DNA of 64,000 nt from Dichetophora obliterata (Eukaryota > Arthropoda > Insecta > Diptera > Sciomyzidae). This document shows positions 32,114 through 41,996 of the stretch, in pieces. Position numbers and translations under genes: made by a program. The stretch spans positions 25,164,319 through 25,228,318 of the forward strand of contig OY986439.1 in the NCBI GenBank assembly GCA_963920525.1, written 5' to 3'. A model generated the notes under the pieces. That model ran no database searches. It saw only the letters and a list, made by a program, of their open reading frames with translations, and was not told where the DNA came from. Position 1 is the first letter of the stretch, and the number at the start of each line of letters is the position of its first letter.

Positions 32114-33027
32114 CCCATTTCCGGCGGCTCCTTAACTACCAGGCCAAAATCGATGAAACTTCGTCAAGAGTCTATAATGTGGCCCTAAACTTTATCTGGC
32201 AAAATTTAAAATTTTTACCTTCACAGGTAAAGACCGGGCGGCCAGATGCATTTTTCCACCACTAGCTGCATCACATACGTTCACACCCGTACCTGCCCAT
32301 TTTAAAACAACAAACTGGCTCTAAATTTGTTTAAACATAAAATTTAAAACTTATAATAGTTACTATTGAAAAGCAATTTTCGATATTGCGATTTGAAATA
32401 TTTTTCTGAAAATTTCAAAAATAAAAATTTTCAAAAATTGGGAAGCGCCGTGGGTGTAAAATCTAAGTAAATAACCGAATCGACTCAAACCAAAAATAAT
32501 AAGGGTTCTCATCTGAGCATGTAAACATGTAAACATGTAAAGCATTTAAACACTTGATGAGCGATAAAGTGTAAATAGCGTAAATGTCGACAAAATGGCG
32601 GCTGCGGCTGCGACAATATTATGACTTTTTTAAATTTTAAACCTTTTAAAAACCTTCATTAACATAGAAAAATAAATAAAACGTGTTCATATTTACTTCA
32701 ACTACTTTAAATATGTAATGATTAGCGCCAAAGACAACCCTCATTCACACACGTAGATTTACATGCTAGTTTACACTACAAAATAGGCTCGGAAATGATG
32801 TAAACTCACGGCCATACAAATTTTGACAGATAGTTTACGCGCATGTAAGTTCACAAGGCTTACAATGTTTACGGGTCATTACATGCTTAGATGAGTAGCC
32901 TTAATATATATTTTCAAAGATCCATACATACATAATCCCTTCAATGCCAGGTAATATCACTTTCTCGCTGACCTGGAAAAAATTCTAAAGTCACTGATGC
33001 AAAAATGCACAAGTAGCTGGAAATGGG
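32114..33027. mobile_element. piggyBac-like non-autonomous element in the RTE LINE
   Basis: The ends are CCCATTTCCGGCGGC and, inverted, GTAGCTGGAAATGGG, next to CTAA (32110-32113) on the left and TTAA (33028-33031) on the right, consistent with a TTAA duplication with one substitution. Removing it rejoins the RTE frame as GSSIN-STNVISIEIKRR. TTAA targets and CCC ends are hallmarks of piggyBac elements. The 914-bp interior has no transposase and includes a nested 400-bp MITE. Confidence 0.8.
32502..32901. mobile_element. 400-bp MITE nested in the piggyBac-like element
   Basis: AGGGTTCTCATCTGAGCATG at the left and the complement CATGCTTAGATGAGTAGCCT at the right match over about 20 bp with a few differences and are flanked by TA. 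ACATGTAA words repeat next to both ends. No gene is present. Superfamily unresolved. Confidence 0.65.
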
Positions 33028-33212
33028 TTAATGCTGGAACCCAGATAGACGAAGTCCTTCACAACCTCAAAAGAGGTATTGTCATTTTTAACATTTGTAC
33101 CAAGACGCTGGGACTGTTTGTTTGTTGACACCAAGCATATCGTCTTATCTGCATGTACTGCAAGAAATATTCGACTTGAGTCTCTTCTAATCTGGAGGAT
33201 GCTGTACTAACT

Positions 33213-33490
33213 TAGGCCCATAAACAAGGGGGTTTTTAGGGGTTAAAACCGTCCTTAGGATCTAGAAAGTATAAAAATTTACATATATAAAAGGCAAGCA
33301 CGCTGCTCCGTGTCCAATATCTCTTAAACTGTTCAACCTGAAAGTATGCACATCTTAATATTTAAAAGGCAAGCATGCTGCTCCGCACACAGTATTTCTC
33401 AAATTGTAAATACCTTTTGACAGTAAAGTTATTTACAATGCACACTTTTGTCAAAAATGTTCAGCCTAAAAGTTTGCACAGAAAATATAT
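33213..33490. repeat. Junction region with a 73-bp direct repeat
   Basis: AAAAGGCAAGCACGCTGCTCC at about 33290 (one base shortened in meaning: AAAAGGCAAGC plus GCTGCTCCG) recurs at about 33364 with a few changes, followed in both by ATATCTCTTAAACTGTT-like sequence. It lies between the truncated RTE LINE and the next TIR element. No gene is visible. Confidence 0.45.
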
Positions 33491-33496
33491 TTGATA

Positions 33497-34740
33497 CACG
33501 CTCAGAAATCTTGGAATTAATTTTAAGCCAAGCGTTGGAATCATGCATTTTTTTAATATATTTTTGATTAAAACTTATACTTTTAAGTATATTAAAAAAT
33601 TTATTTAATATTATCTGTATTAAAGTATAATAAAAATTGTATTATATACAAGTTATAATAAAAATTGTCTTAAAATATAATACAAATATCTATCAAGCAT
33701 CTGTCAAATTGTCATTCTGATTCTGAAATCTGATATTGTCAAAATAAAACCTAAAGAAATAGTTTTTGTTAACGAAAAACCGTATGTTATAAAAGAAACT
33801 TTAAATGAATAAATATTTTGTTGTTGGTTGACCAAATATTTTCTTTCTATTTCACTTGGAATTTTAAAAGTAAGTAAACATACAAAAGATTTATAGCTTT
33901 ATTCCATAAATGTTCCATAAATTTATTTCATAATTGTTGATTTTTCTTTTCACCTTTTCAGGACAATATGTATTAAATGTTATACATCTTGTATAACTGT
34001 TTAATACAATCTGTATTACTATTTAATAAATTTTGATAAAATTTGTATTACTATTTAATACAATTTGTATTAATATTTAATAAAAATTTTTTTATTCGTA
34101 TTACTTTTTAGTAACTCAGGTATTACACTTGATTACAAATGTATTAAAATATAAACCAGAATAGTATTGTTCTAAACTTAGTTTCTATTCCAATTCTGTA
34201 TAAGAATTTAGTATTATGGGATTAGAATTCAATTTTAATATTTGACATATATTAGATTCTAATGCAATTCTGGTGTGGTCATATATACAATACAGTTTTT
34301 ATTAGATTTTTAGATTTTTTTTTTTTTTTTTTTTTTTTGGATTCGCCCGGAGGTATGAAATCTTCCCAAGATACGTATACCCGACCTATACGCATGCACG
34401 ATTCACATTCTAAAATCTGCCCGAATCAGCCGGGACAGACAGAATGCACCTACGTACTAAAACATACCCCCTATTGGCAATTAGGATTTTCCACTAAGCA
34501 CATTAATTGGCTTTTCAGCGGAATTTAAAAATTGAATATATATAAACGCGTATTTAAGTATACTTGATTCTATATAAATAAGCAACATCGAATTAAATAA
34601 TAGTAATTATTAATTTAAGGTACCCGAAAAACAATCAAAAACACTAAACTCATTTTAACTGGTTTGCGGCCATTGTCCAACCCAAGGACCTACGTGGAAA
34701 TGAGATAAGTCTCATATTTAATCCAAGATTTCTGAGCGTG
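33497..34740. mobile_element. 1.24-kb TIR element with TTTGTATTA-type arrays
   Basis: CACGCTCAGAAATCTTGG begins the element after TA (33495-33496) and its complement CCAAGATTTCTGAGCGTG ends it before TA (34741-34742); the 18-bp termini are perfect. Both flanking zones are filled with TAATAAAAATTGTATTA and TTTAATACAATTTGTATTA-like words in both orientations (33570-33700, 33990-34130). No transposase is seen. A poly(T)-headed insert lies near the right end. Superfamily unknown. Confidence 0.75.
34315..34530 (-). mobile_element. Retroposed fragment with poly(A) tail
   Basis: A run of about 24 T at 34315-34338 precedes roughly 190 bp of distinctly GC-richer sequence (GGATTCGCCCGGAGGTATG onward). 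Read on the minus strand it is a unique segment ending in poly(A), which suggests the 3' end of a LINE or a SINE copied by target-primed reverse transcription. No tRNA boxes and no protein motif are visible; the source is unknown. A clear target duplication was not found. Confidence 0.45.
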
Positions 34741-34742
34741 TA

Positions 34743-35200
34743 ATTATCAGTGACAATATTGGGTTTTTACAATAGTTCGTTTTTGATCTAACTACGTCTT
34801 TTTTTCATTCTTTTATAAAAAAGTTATGACGAGTTTAGTGAAATTCTTTTAAGTCGATTTGAGTCGATTGTGCCAAAAAATATAATTATATTAGCCGCAA
34901 AACGACACGTATATGAAGGTTGCCAGACCAGTTTGTGAAGTTGTGTATGAATATGATTGTTACCAAACTCGACTTTTTGCACTTTTACACTTCAACTAAT
35001 TTTTCAACACTGCTTCAATACGTAAAGTGTTATTTAAAGTGGTTTATTTGTTTTTTACAAAATGCAAATCAAGCTTTAAAAAGAGAAAAAAGTGCTTTCG
35101 GTAAAAGGCTCCAAAATGGAAGTGTGCGAAGGACCTGCCGAAGGACATGCTTTTATACTAGTAAATAAATAAAACCATATGTTTTTGTTACAGTCTTTCG
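34743..35200. other. Interval without supported gene
   Basis: AT-rich sequence with one 82-codon plus-strand frame (34920-35168) ending RRTCRRTCFYTSK. I recognise no family. It lies immediately beside the rearranged family A relic and may be part of the same decayed element. Confidence 0.25.
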
Positions 35201-35202
35201 TT

Positions 35203-35640
35203 CAAAACTAATGGAAAGCGGTAAGCATTCTGTCAATTTGTAAGCGCCAATCGTCGGATCGATGAATTCCTAGAACAATTTTAATTACCGCTTTGACACA
35301 ATCCCATGTCAACAACTCATTATGGCTGAGAGCTAGTTTAAATTGCTCATCCTTCAATGAGCGACGAATATCGGGTCTATTTAGTATTCCTGTAAAAACA
35401 TAAATGTTAGGGAATGAAAATGAAAATCATGTAAACACCAACCTTCCCTTATTTTCATACTACTCAACCGAGGAAAAATTCTGCGTAATTTGTTTCTGAT
35501 GACGAATCTGATGAGCATGGTAAACGTTTCCATCAGGTGGTGGCGAGACTCAAGCACTTGTACAGTGGTAAAAAAGTAGATGCTCTCTAAGAAGACATTT
35601 GTTGGAATTTACATGAAGATGCAGAAGGAACAGATGAATA
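35203..35640. pseudogene. Rearranged family A transposase-like relic (internal inversion)
   Basis: The minus-strand part (35490-35208) reads IFPRLSSMKIREG, a 53-bp GT...AG intron (35442-35390), then ILNRPDIRRSLKDEQF and AVIKIVLGIHRSDDW. It aligns with IFPKLSNAKITAG / VLNEPDIRKLIKS of the 37.9-39.3 kb gene, with the intron at the same place. The adjoining plus-strand part (35484-35640) reads SDDESDEHGKRFHQVVARLK, YSGKKVDAL and ICWNLHEDAEG, aligning with the downstream DEQDERFHQ and GKKIDVMIAEVCWW blocks. The two halves face opposite ways, so an inversion or a deletion-inversion has rebuilt the copy. N-terminal parts are missing. Confidence 0.75.
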
Positions 35641-37229
35641 TATCTAAAAAAATAAAGAAAAATATGTACGAAAAACTAAGTTTTAAAACCTTTCAGGTCG
35701 TTTTAGGGACACAGAAGGCTAGCTAATTTGGTTTAATTTTTAATATAATTTAGCACCACTATATCAGGGGAATATTTTTCTGTCAAAAAGCTTACTTGTT
35801 TTTGTTTGAACAAGGCTTTTATATGAAAAAGGGTTTTTTTTGATTTATGAGGTCAATTTTGACCATAAGAATTGGGTTTCGAGGGTTTAACTGTTTTAAA
35901 AAATTATTCTCCAGAGGCCGGATTCTGAAAATCGCCTAGCTAAAACTAAATCTCTATTGCTTAAATGTTGCTTCTACTACTCGCCACAGGAAGCGTTGTT
36001 TTGGCGATTCTTATGTCAAAAAATTGATTTGGTTTTGGCTGTGTGCCATTTGGAAACTTTTCACTATTGGTTCTATAGGAAAGATAATGTTGAATTGAAA
36101 AAATTTCTATCTGTAGTATTTAAATTGTATTTTTTTGTTGTAGCAAATGAAACCTGAAAATGTTATCCAGAAATTTTAACGTCTTCTCAGCGAATGAACG
36201 AGCTTTTTAAGACGCATTTGACTGCCACTACTACAACAAATTATTTTTGTATTCAAAATGATATTATGAGCTACAAGGAATGTAACTGTTTCAAGTAAAA
36301 TAACTTATAAAACCAAAACTTGTGTGAAAACTGGACCTAAAAATCCTTAACCTAAACTATACGCCAGGATAAAAATTGCACTATACCTAAAGGTTGAAAA
36401 TATTCACTTATACTCAGTCGATCAAGCAGCTAACCATAAAACATACTTGAACACGTATTTACTCTTTATCGGCCATATTTATAAACATTTAAAAAGTATA
36501 TTCAATGTATTAGTTATGCAAGTTGAATGCAGTAAAGAAAAAACTTAATACATTGCGTATATCAGAAGTAATGAACTTCCAAATTTAACATAAATATTTG
36601 TTTTAAACTCTTTAGCTCCTAAAACTGGTCTAGTCTTAAAATTCTTAAAAAAGAATTGTAGTAGTTTTTATTGACACTAAAATAAATTAGAGATGACTGA
36701 AGTGACTCCATGCTTTTTAATTGTTCCTGAAGCCTGCATTTTTAGCCTAAAAATAAATATTTTCTAAATATTAAAAGCAAAGCACAATCCTTTTTTTTAT
36801 ACGGAAACATAAATAAAACTACTTTTTTATACAAACAATTATGTAAGGGTAAAGCACAACCCTTTTGCTTCACTCAAAAATTCTTGTGCCGGTTGTCAAA
36901 ATTTCTACTAGTCCCCGGAGCTACATGAAATTTTGACAATAAAACTCACCTCACTGATATCAAAAACTCTGTACTTCCGACTGTCAAAAATTCATCATCC
37001 GAGTGAAAAGTTTTCGAAAACTTTTTAAAGTTTCTTTCGAACCTTAATTTAATTAATATAATAATTAAAATAAGCTTGTTTCTTATTTTTAAAATCGTAT
37101 ACTAACTGCACCAATATCTAAATAAAAAGTGCAAAATAAAAACATTCAGTTATTTGAAAAAATTTTAAATAAACTTAAGTTAACATACTAAAAAATTTGT
37201 GGTTAATTTCACAACACAACACAAAAATT
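35641..37229. other. AT-rich interval; one possible MITE end
   Basis: No supported gene. CCGGATTCTGAAAATCGC at about 35920 resembles the complement of GCGTTTTTCAGAATCCGCC at about 41660, so both may be ends of one MITE family rich in GCTAAAA words. The 66-codon frame at 35957-36157 has no recognisable motif. Confidence 0.3.
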
Positions 37230-37871
37230 CCAACAAAAAATCACTTAACCCAGCCGAAAGTACTCGATGAAAGGAGAAAAGCAATTTCTGGATTTTGCTA
37301 GATTGGTTGCCGTTCGTTTTTTATGAGCCTCTATAGTTTTTTCGCCAAATTCGATTTTGAGCACTTTTTTGCAATTTTCTTCTATTTTTCGCATGGCCAT
37401 AGCTCGAAAAATGCTGTGAATTTTTATTTACAGTCCTCAGCAAAGTTGTAGCTCTTGACTCGGCCAACAAAAATGCTGAATATATTAAGTCGGAAAAATT
37501 TCATCTTCATGCTCAAAACCCCAAAAATGTCGAAAAAATTACCACTTTTTCCACTGTTTTTTCCGTTTTTCAACTACAGCTGAACTATTAAAAATTTTAC
37601 CAAATAATCAAGGGAAAGAAATAAAATTATGAACAACTTTTCAGTACATACCAACTTCATACGACCACTCCTTGATACGGATTTTGCCATACAAATGTGA
37701 TTAGTTTTCATTTTTTTTTTTATTTTATTATTTTTATTGAGCAAAAGTTTAAAAAAGGCACATTTATTTTTTTTTTTTGCAATTTAGTATTGAATTTTCT
37801 GATTAAAGTGAAAAACATGAAAATATGTGAAAGAGTATGAAAAAAAGCATAAAAAAGGCTTCAAACGGGTA

Positions 37872-39553
37872 TTAATTTGTATTTTTTTTTTGTTGATCAG
37901 TATCGTCGATGTCCATTTGGGCTGTCTGGCGCGAAGTTGATGATTTGACAGTTGACGCTCCAGAAGTGGAAGGCCGAGATTTCTTTTTATTTGGTTCGCT
38001 TGATTCGTTTGATTCGTCGTCTGATTCTGAGCTTAAAACAGCCACGGAGTTATCTTCTGCGTCATTTCCAGTTTGTGGAGTGAATAACGGTACATCTTGT
38101 TCTGTATGTCCTTCTTTATCATCCTCCGTCAACTTGTGCTCGAATCGTGATATCTTTTGAGACCACCAGCATACTTCAGCAATCATTACGTCAATTTTCT
38201 TACCTTTGAAACGTCTTTCCATCGGCATGGTTACCTGATGGAATCGTTCATCCTGCTCGTCTGATTCTGTGGGCAGTTGTTTCAGGAACACGTCCAGATG
38301 ATGGTGCATAAAATGGAGTTTTAATGTCATCGATGCATGAATAGAATCAAAGGCAGTGATCATATTCTTCACCAATTGCGTTGCTTTCTCATTGTCCACG
38401 CGGTTTTTACCCAAAACATCTTGAATAACTGCTTTTATTGCAATCCAAGCCTCAAGTTTTTTGGCTGACAATACTTGCGTGAAAGCTTCACTTTTAATGA
38501 GTTTGCGGATGTCTGGTTCATTTAACACACCTGTATAAAAAAATGAGAAAAAGCAACAAGTAACATACATAAAAAACAGTGCGAATATAGCGAAGTGAAT
38601 CAACATTAATGCTAAAAAATGAAATACAATACCTGCAGTAATTTTAGCATTGCTTAGTTTCGGAAATATTCCTTTCAAGCAATCGAAAATCTGATCGTTG
38701 CCTTTGACGGCCACTTCGATAAACTTTTTCACGATGCCCAATTTTATATGTAGTGGTGGTAGCAAAATATTATCAATATTCTCAATTAACGGTTTGTTGA
38801 ACAAATTCAAATGCTTTTGATTCTTCAGATCTCTTTTCACCCAATATGTGGCCTTATAGTGGTCATGTTTATACCGCGAATCCCATGTGCAGTAGAAGCA
38901 GAAGAATTTAGGGAAGCCTCCTTTTTCAATGACACCTTGCAAAATATTTACTACTTTTAAGTCGCAGCAAATTTTCCAATTATGCTGCGTATATTTGATT
39001 TTTTCCAATATATCTGCCATGACTTCATAACATTCCTTCATATTCGTTCCGAATGCCAACGGGATGGATGGAATTTTATTTGTAACATGTAATAATACAG
39101 CCTTCAAACTTAACGTGGAGCCATCTATAAAGAATCTCCAGTCGGCAGCATTATATTCCATACCCATTTTGTTCACTAAGGCTTTTATGACGTTGCAATA
39201 TGTGAACGTATTCAAATCATTGACGTTGTATAGTTTTTGGAACTCAGCTTGGCGTTTACGGTAACCGCTGGCGATAACGTTTTTCTGTGTGAGCTTTCTG
39301 CGCTTCATAAATGTAGTGAAATACTCGGACTCGGTGGTTTTGGTACTTCGACAACATCGGGCATCGGTATTGGTAATGCCGCGGAGTCAGTGGCGTTATA
39401 TACTTTTGCTCTGCGTTTTTTTCTAGTAATTTCTTTGGTAAAATTTATGCAAGCGTAGCACTTGTCTGGATCATGTACCCCGGACGTATTTCTTACCCAC
39501 AGCATTGGCTTGACATACCGTAGAAAATAAATTTTTTCGTTCTTGTTTTCCAT
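37872..39553 (-). CDS. Family A transposase-like protein (one frameshift, one intron)
   Basis: Two frames make one protein. The N-terminal part (39553 to about 39320) has LWVRNTSGVHDPDKCYAC and ends near VPKPPSP; the main part, open to 37872, includes FTTFMKRRKLTQK upstream of its first Met at 39308. A single-base slip near 39325 separates them. Counting from Met 39308: FIDGS (Asp62), CCDLKVVNIL (Asp116), CFYCTWDSR (CxxC, 137-140), ILLPPLHIKLGIVKKF (181-196), an intron at codons 227-260, HFMHHHLDVF and DEQDERFHQ (Glu351/354), VCWW, then an acidic Ser-rich tail. The D/D/E order with a Cys pair suggests an RNase H-fold transposase, perhaps of the KDZ type; that is inference. Similar proteins are known as uncharacterised multi-copy genes in arthropods and cnidarians. 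Confidence 0.7.
38531..38632 (-). other. 102-bp intron, open in frame
   Basis: On the minus strand, CTGCAG/GTATTGTATTTC...TTTTTTATACAG/GTGTG gives a canonical GT...AG intron that joins KITAG to VLNEPDIRK. The same site carries an intron in both other family A copies: 49826-49927 (also 102 bp, GTATTGTA donor) and 35390-35442 (53 bp). Its length is a multiple of three and it lacks stops in this copy, so an unspliced RNA would add 34 very hydrophobic residues. Confidence 0.75.
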
Positions 39554-40482
39554 GTTTTGGCTCTAGTTTACCACAAACGCAACAGAAACTATCTAATTTC
39601 GAGCATCTTTCCATTTTCAATCACTCACTTCAGTCACTTATATAAAAAAAGTAGAATGACGTAATTAATTTTATTGTAGAAATTGAAATCGTGGCAGTTT
39701 TATTTTTTATTTTCACTTTATCTATAAATATAAATAGATTTATAAAATCAAAACAAAATCAAAAATTTACCATATGCGTTTTCTGACAAACGGTACAAAC
39801 AAAACAAAATCAAAAATATCAACAACTTCTAGTCCAAAGTCCAACATGTAACAACAACTTGAACAACATTAGTATATACATTTACTTTGTTCTTTCGTAA
39901 AACAAAATAACAACAACGATTTTGACAAATACGCGTTTATTTTATTGTTTCGTATATAAAAAACGAAAATAAAATAAAAAAAATTGCAAAATCCGTATGA
40001 AGGAGTAATTAAAATGTGCTTGTCGTATGAAGTTGATATGTACTGGAAAGTTATTTATAATTTTATAGGCTACATTTCTTCCCTTGATTGTTTGGTAAAA
40101 TTTTCAAAAGTTCAAGAGCTGTAGTCGAAAAACGGAAAAAATCGGTGAAAAAAGTGGTAATTTTTTCGACATATTTGGGGTTTTGAAATTTTTGAAATGT
40201 TTTGAAATTTTTCCGACTTAATATATTCAGCATTTTTGTTGGCCGAGTCAAGAGCTACAACTTTGCTGAGGACTGTAAATAAAAATTCACAGCATTTTTC
40301 GAGCTATGGCCATGCGAAAAATAGAAGAAAATTGCAAAAAAGTGCTCAAAATCGAATTTGGCGAAAAAACTATAGAGGCTCATAAAAAACGAACGGCAAC
40401 CAATCTAGCAAAATCCAGAAATTACTTTTCTCCTCTCATCGAGTACTTTCGGCTAGGAAAAGTGATTTTTTTTTTGTTTGGA

Positions 40483-40774
40483 GTCAAAAAGTTGAATATT
40501 GCGTCACTGCGTTTTTTAAGTATATTTACACGAGTACTTTATGATTTTTCATTAAATATTCTCGTGTTGTCGTAGAATAAAACTATGTAAAAACTAGTAA
40601 GGATTTATTTTTACTGGTTCGACTTTAAATAACAAAACAGTCGTGGCTTATTGGAGGCTTAGGTTTCATTAAATTCTTCAAAACTTTTCACTCAGAGTAC
40701 ATTTTACATATTAAAAATTAGGTGAAAAATTTCTTGTCAATTAATGACTTAATTGCAAACTAACTGCATTATTC
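40483..40774. other. Short interval, nothing recognised
   Basis: About 290 bp between the family A transposon and a palindrome, AT-rich, without open frame or repeat structure. Confidence 0.35.
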
Positions 40775-40900
40775 CGTATAACTTAGAAGCACACCAATGA
40801 TAAGAAAGACACAAGAAGCAATACTTTCTTCCATATAGAATTGTTTTGCTTCAAGTGTCTTTCTTATTGGTTGGTGTGCTTCTTCGTGATACAGAATTAT
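40775..40900. repeat. Near-perfect palindrome of about 125 bp
   Basis: AGAAGCACACCAATGATAAG (40787) and its complement CTTATTGGTTGGTGTGCTTCT (one base over, ends at about 40881; core TTGGTGTGCTTCT) form arms of roughly 50 bp with only about 12 bp between them; AAGAAAGACAC and GAAGCAA also pair. It could be a minimal MITE or a hairpin-forming sequence. No target duplication was clear. Confidence 0.6.
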
Positions 40901-41021
40901 CACATAAGAGTGTGTCACAACAATTTTAGCTTATTTGTAAACTACCAATTTATTTAATAAATTTTTATAAAGTTTTAAGAGATGAAAGCTTTTTCTAAAA
41001 GCATGTTATATGATAACAATA

Positions 41022-41269
41022 GGGCTATTCACGATTCAGTGTACTTGCCAGTGCAGTTGAAGACTTCTGCACTTTACAAAATCAAAATATCAAAATCAAA
41101 AATCTGCACAAGTGCTTTTCTACTGAAGCCTAAAACTTGAAGATTTGAGCAGTTATGTACTTGTGTGCATTGAAAAATTTGACAGCTTGGAAAAAGTTGT
41201 AGTGGTTTGTTCACGAAAACCTAACAGTCCTCAACTGCACAGGCAAGTGCACTGAAACGTGAATACCCC
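41022..41269. mobile_element. 248-bp MITE with TA flanks
   Basis: GGGCTATTCACGATTCAGTG at the left matches the complement of CACTGAAACGTGAATACCCC at the right, and the pairing continues through ACTTGCC, GTGCAGTTGA and GACT for about 45 bp. TA lies on both sides (41020-41021, 41270-41271). The interior is AT-rich and non-coding. Superfamily unresolved. Confidence 0.75.
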
Positions 41270-41419
41270 TAATATTAATACAACTGATAAATACAAACGG
41301 CAAGTTTTCGGAAAAGTGCTTAAAGTTGGTATATTTTTCTTTGAAAACATTCAAAAGAGACAAAGCATTAATTTTTCTTAATATATACATCAAAAATTAC
41401 GATTTTAATTGAAAAATCT

Positions 41420-41697
41420 TTTAATTTTTAATTTAGCGGCAACAAAATATTGGACTCTAAAATTATAGCTAAAAATAAAATTAGAGTTTCTGTAAATCGC
41501 TAAAAAAAAATTTAGAATCGCTAAAAATTTAGCTATGACAGCTTTAATTTTATTCTTCGTTAAAAGCTCGTTCAGTCTCTAAAATTTTAGCATGAAAATA
41601 AGCGATGGAGTTTTTCAGAATAGCAATATCGCTAAAAACTATAAATTTAGCTTTAGCGTTTTTCAGAATCCGCCCTCAGGTAATTCCTAATGTTTCA
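41420..41697. repeat. GCTAAAA-rich block, possible MITE
   Basis: TCGCTAAAA, TTTAGCTA and AGCTAAAAATAAAATTAG-like words recur in both orientations over about 250 bp, ending GCGTTTTTCAGAATCCGCC. The right edge resembles a sequence at about 35920 in inverted orientation. The left boundary is unclear. Confidence 0.4.
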
Positions 41698-41993
41698 CTC
41701 ATTGACGTGAAGTCGATAAAGTTAACGCGAAAAACGTTTTTCTAACAAAAACTGCATCAACATATACTTGACCTTGAACCTTCAATTTCTCGAAAACGGG
41801 CCGAAGAATTAAAAAACGGTAAACGCCATTAAATTCAGCGTCCTCGAATTATGCTGAAATGATATGTCCCTAGCTTGTTTGCAAAAAAAAGTGATCGATT
41901 CATGCACAGTGTTATTAAACGAACAAGTTGTATATCAATACCGCTATTTAAAATTCACGAGAGTCAATCCACTGTGTGCTGCATTCTTTCTTA
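41698..41993. other. Interval, nothing recognised
   Basis: About 300 bp of mixed sequence with words such as CTTCAATTTCTCGAAAACGGG that recall the interior of long TIRs, but no partner was found. Confidence 0.3.
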
Positions 41994-41996
41994 TTA

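Larger units (their letters stand above)
30885..33212 (-). pseudogene. RTE-type LINE, 3' half, with two large insertions
   Basis: On the minus strand the pieces 33212-33028, 32113-32036 and 31372-30903 join into the C-terminal part of an RTE reverse transcriptase protein: FEVVKDFVYLGSSIN, then EIKRRITLAKRCCFEL, then RQLRSKALPRRTKIALYTSL, MPVLLYALYTWTL, RIRWLGHVQHMK, GQRRRGQLHIRWKNQVE and EAKTGIRLQRQ. The end is followed by a (TAAG)n tail at 30884-30905, as is usual for RTE elements. Stops include one after TWTL. The 5' side is lost at about 33212. The intervening 31373-32035 and 32114-33027 are other elements with target duplications. Confidence 0.85.
37230..40482 (-). mobile_element. Family A DDE-like transposon with long terminal inverted repeats
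   Basis: Inverted termini of about 460 bp (about 37230-37690 and 39985-40482) share AGCCGAAAGTACTCGATGA, TTTGCTAGATTGGTTGCCG, CATGGCCATAGCTCGAAAAA, GAGTCAAGAGCTACAACTTT and many more words, and differ by only scattered bases. They enclose one minus-strand gene (39553-37872). No convincing target duplication could be picked out, so the outermost bases are uncertain. A near-complete gene and well-matched termini make this the youngest-looking autonomous-type element here. The family recurs at 35.2-35.6 and 49.5-50.4 kb. Confidence 0.75.

Noticed and set aside
34262..34528. A plus-strand frame with a run of Phe residues
   Set aside because: The Phe run is the poly(T) of a minus-strand retroposon tail.
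37909..39458. Plus-strand frames of 66-83 codons opposite the family A gene
   Set aside because: They mirror the minus-strand transposase-like gene and have no features of their own.
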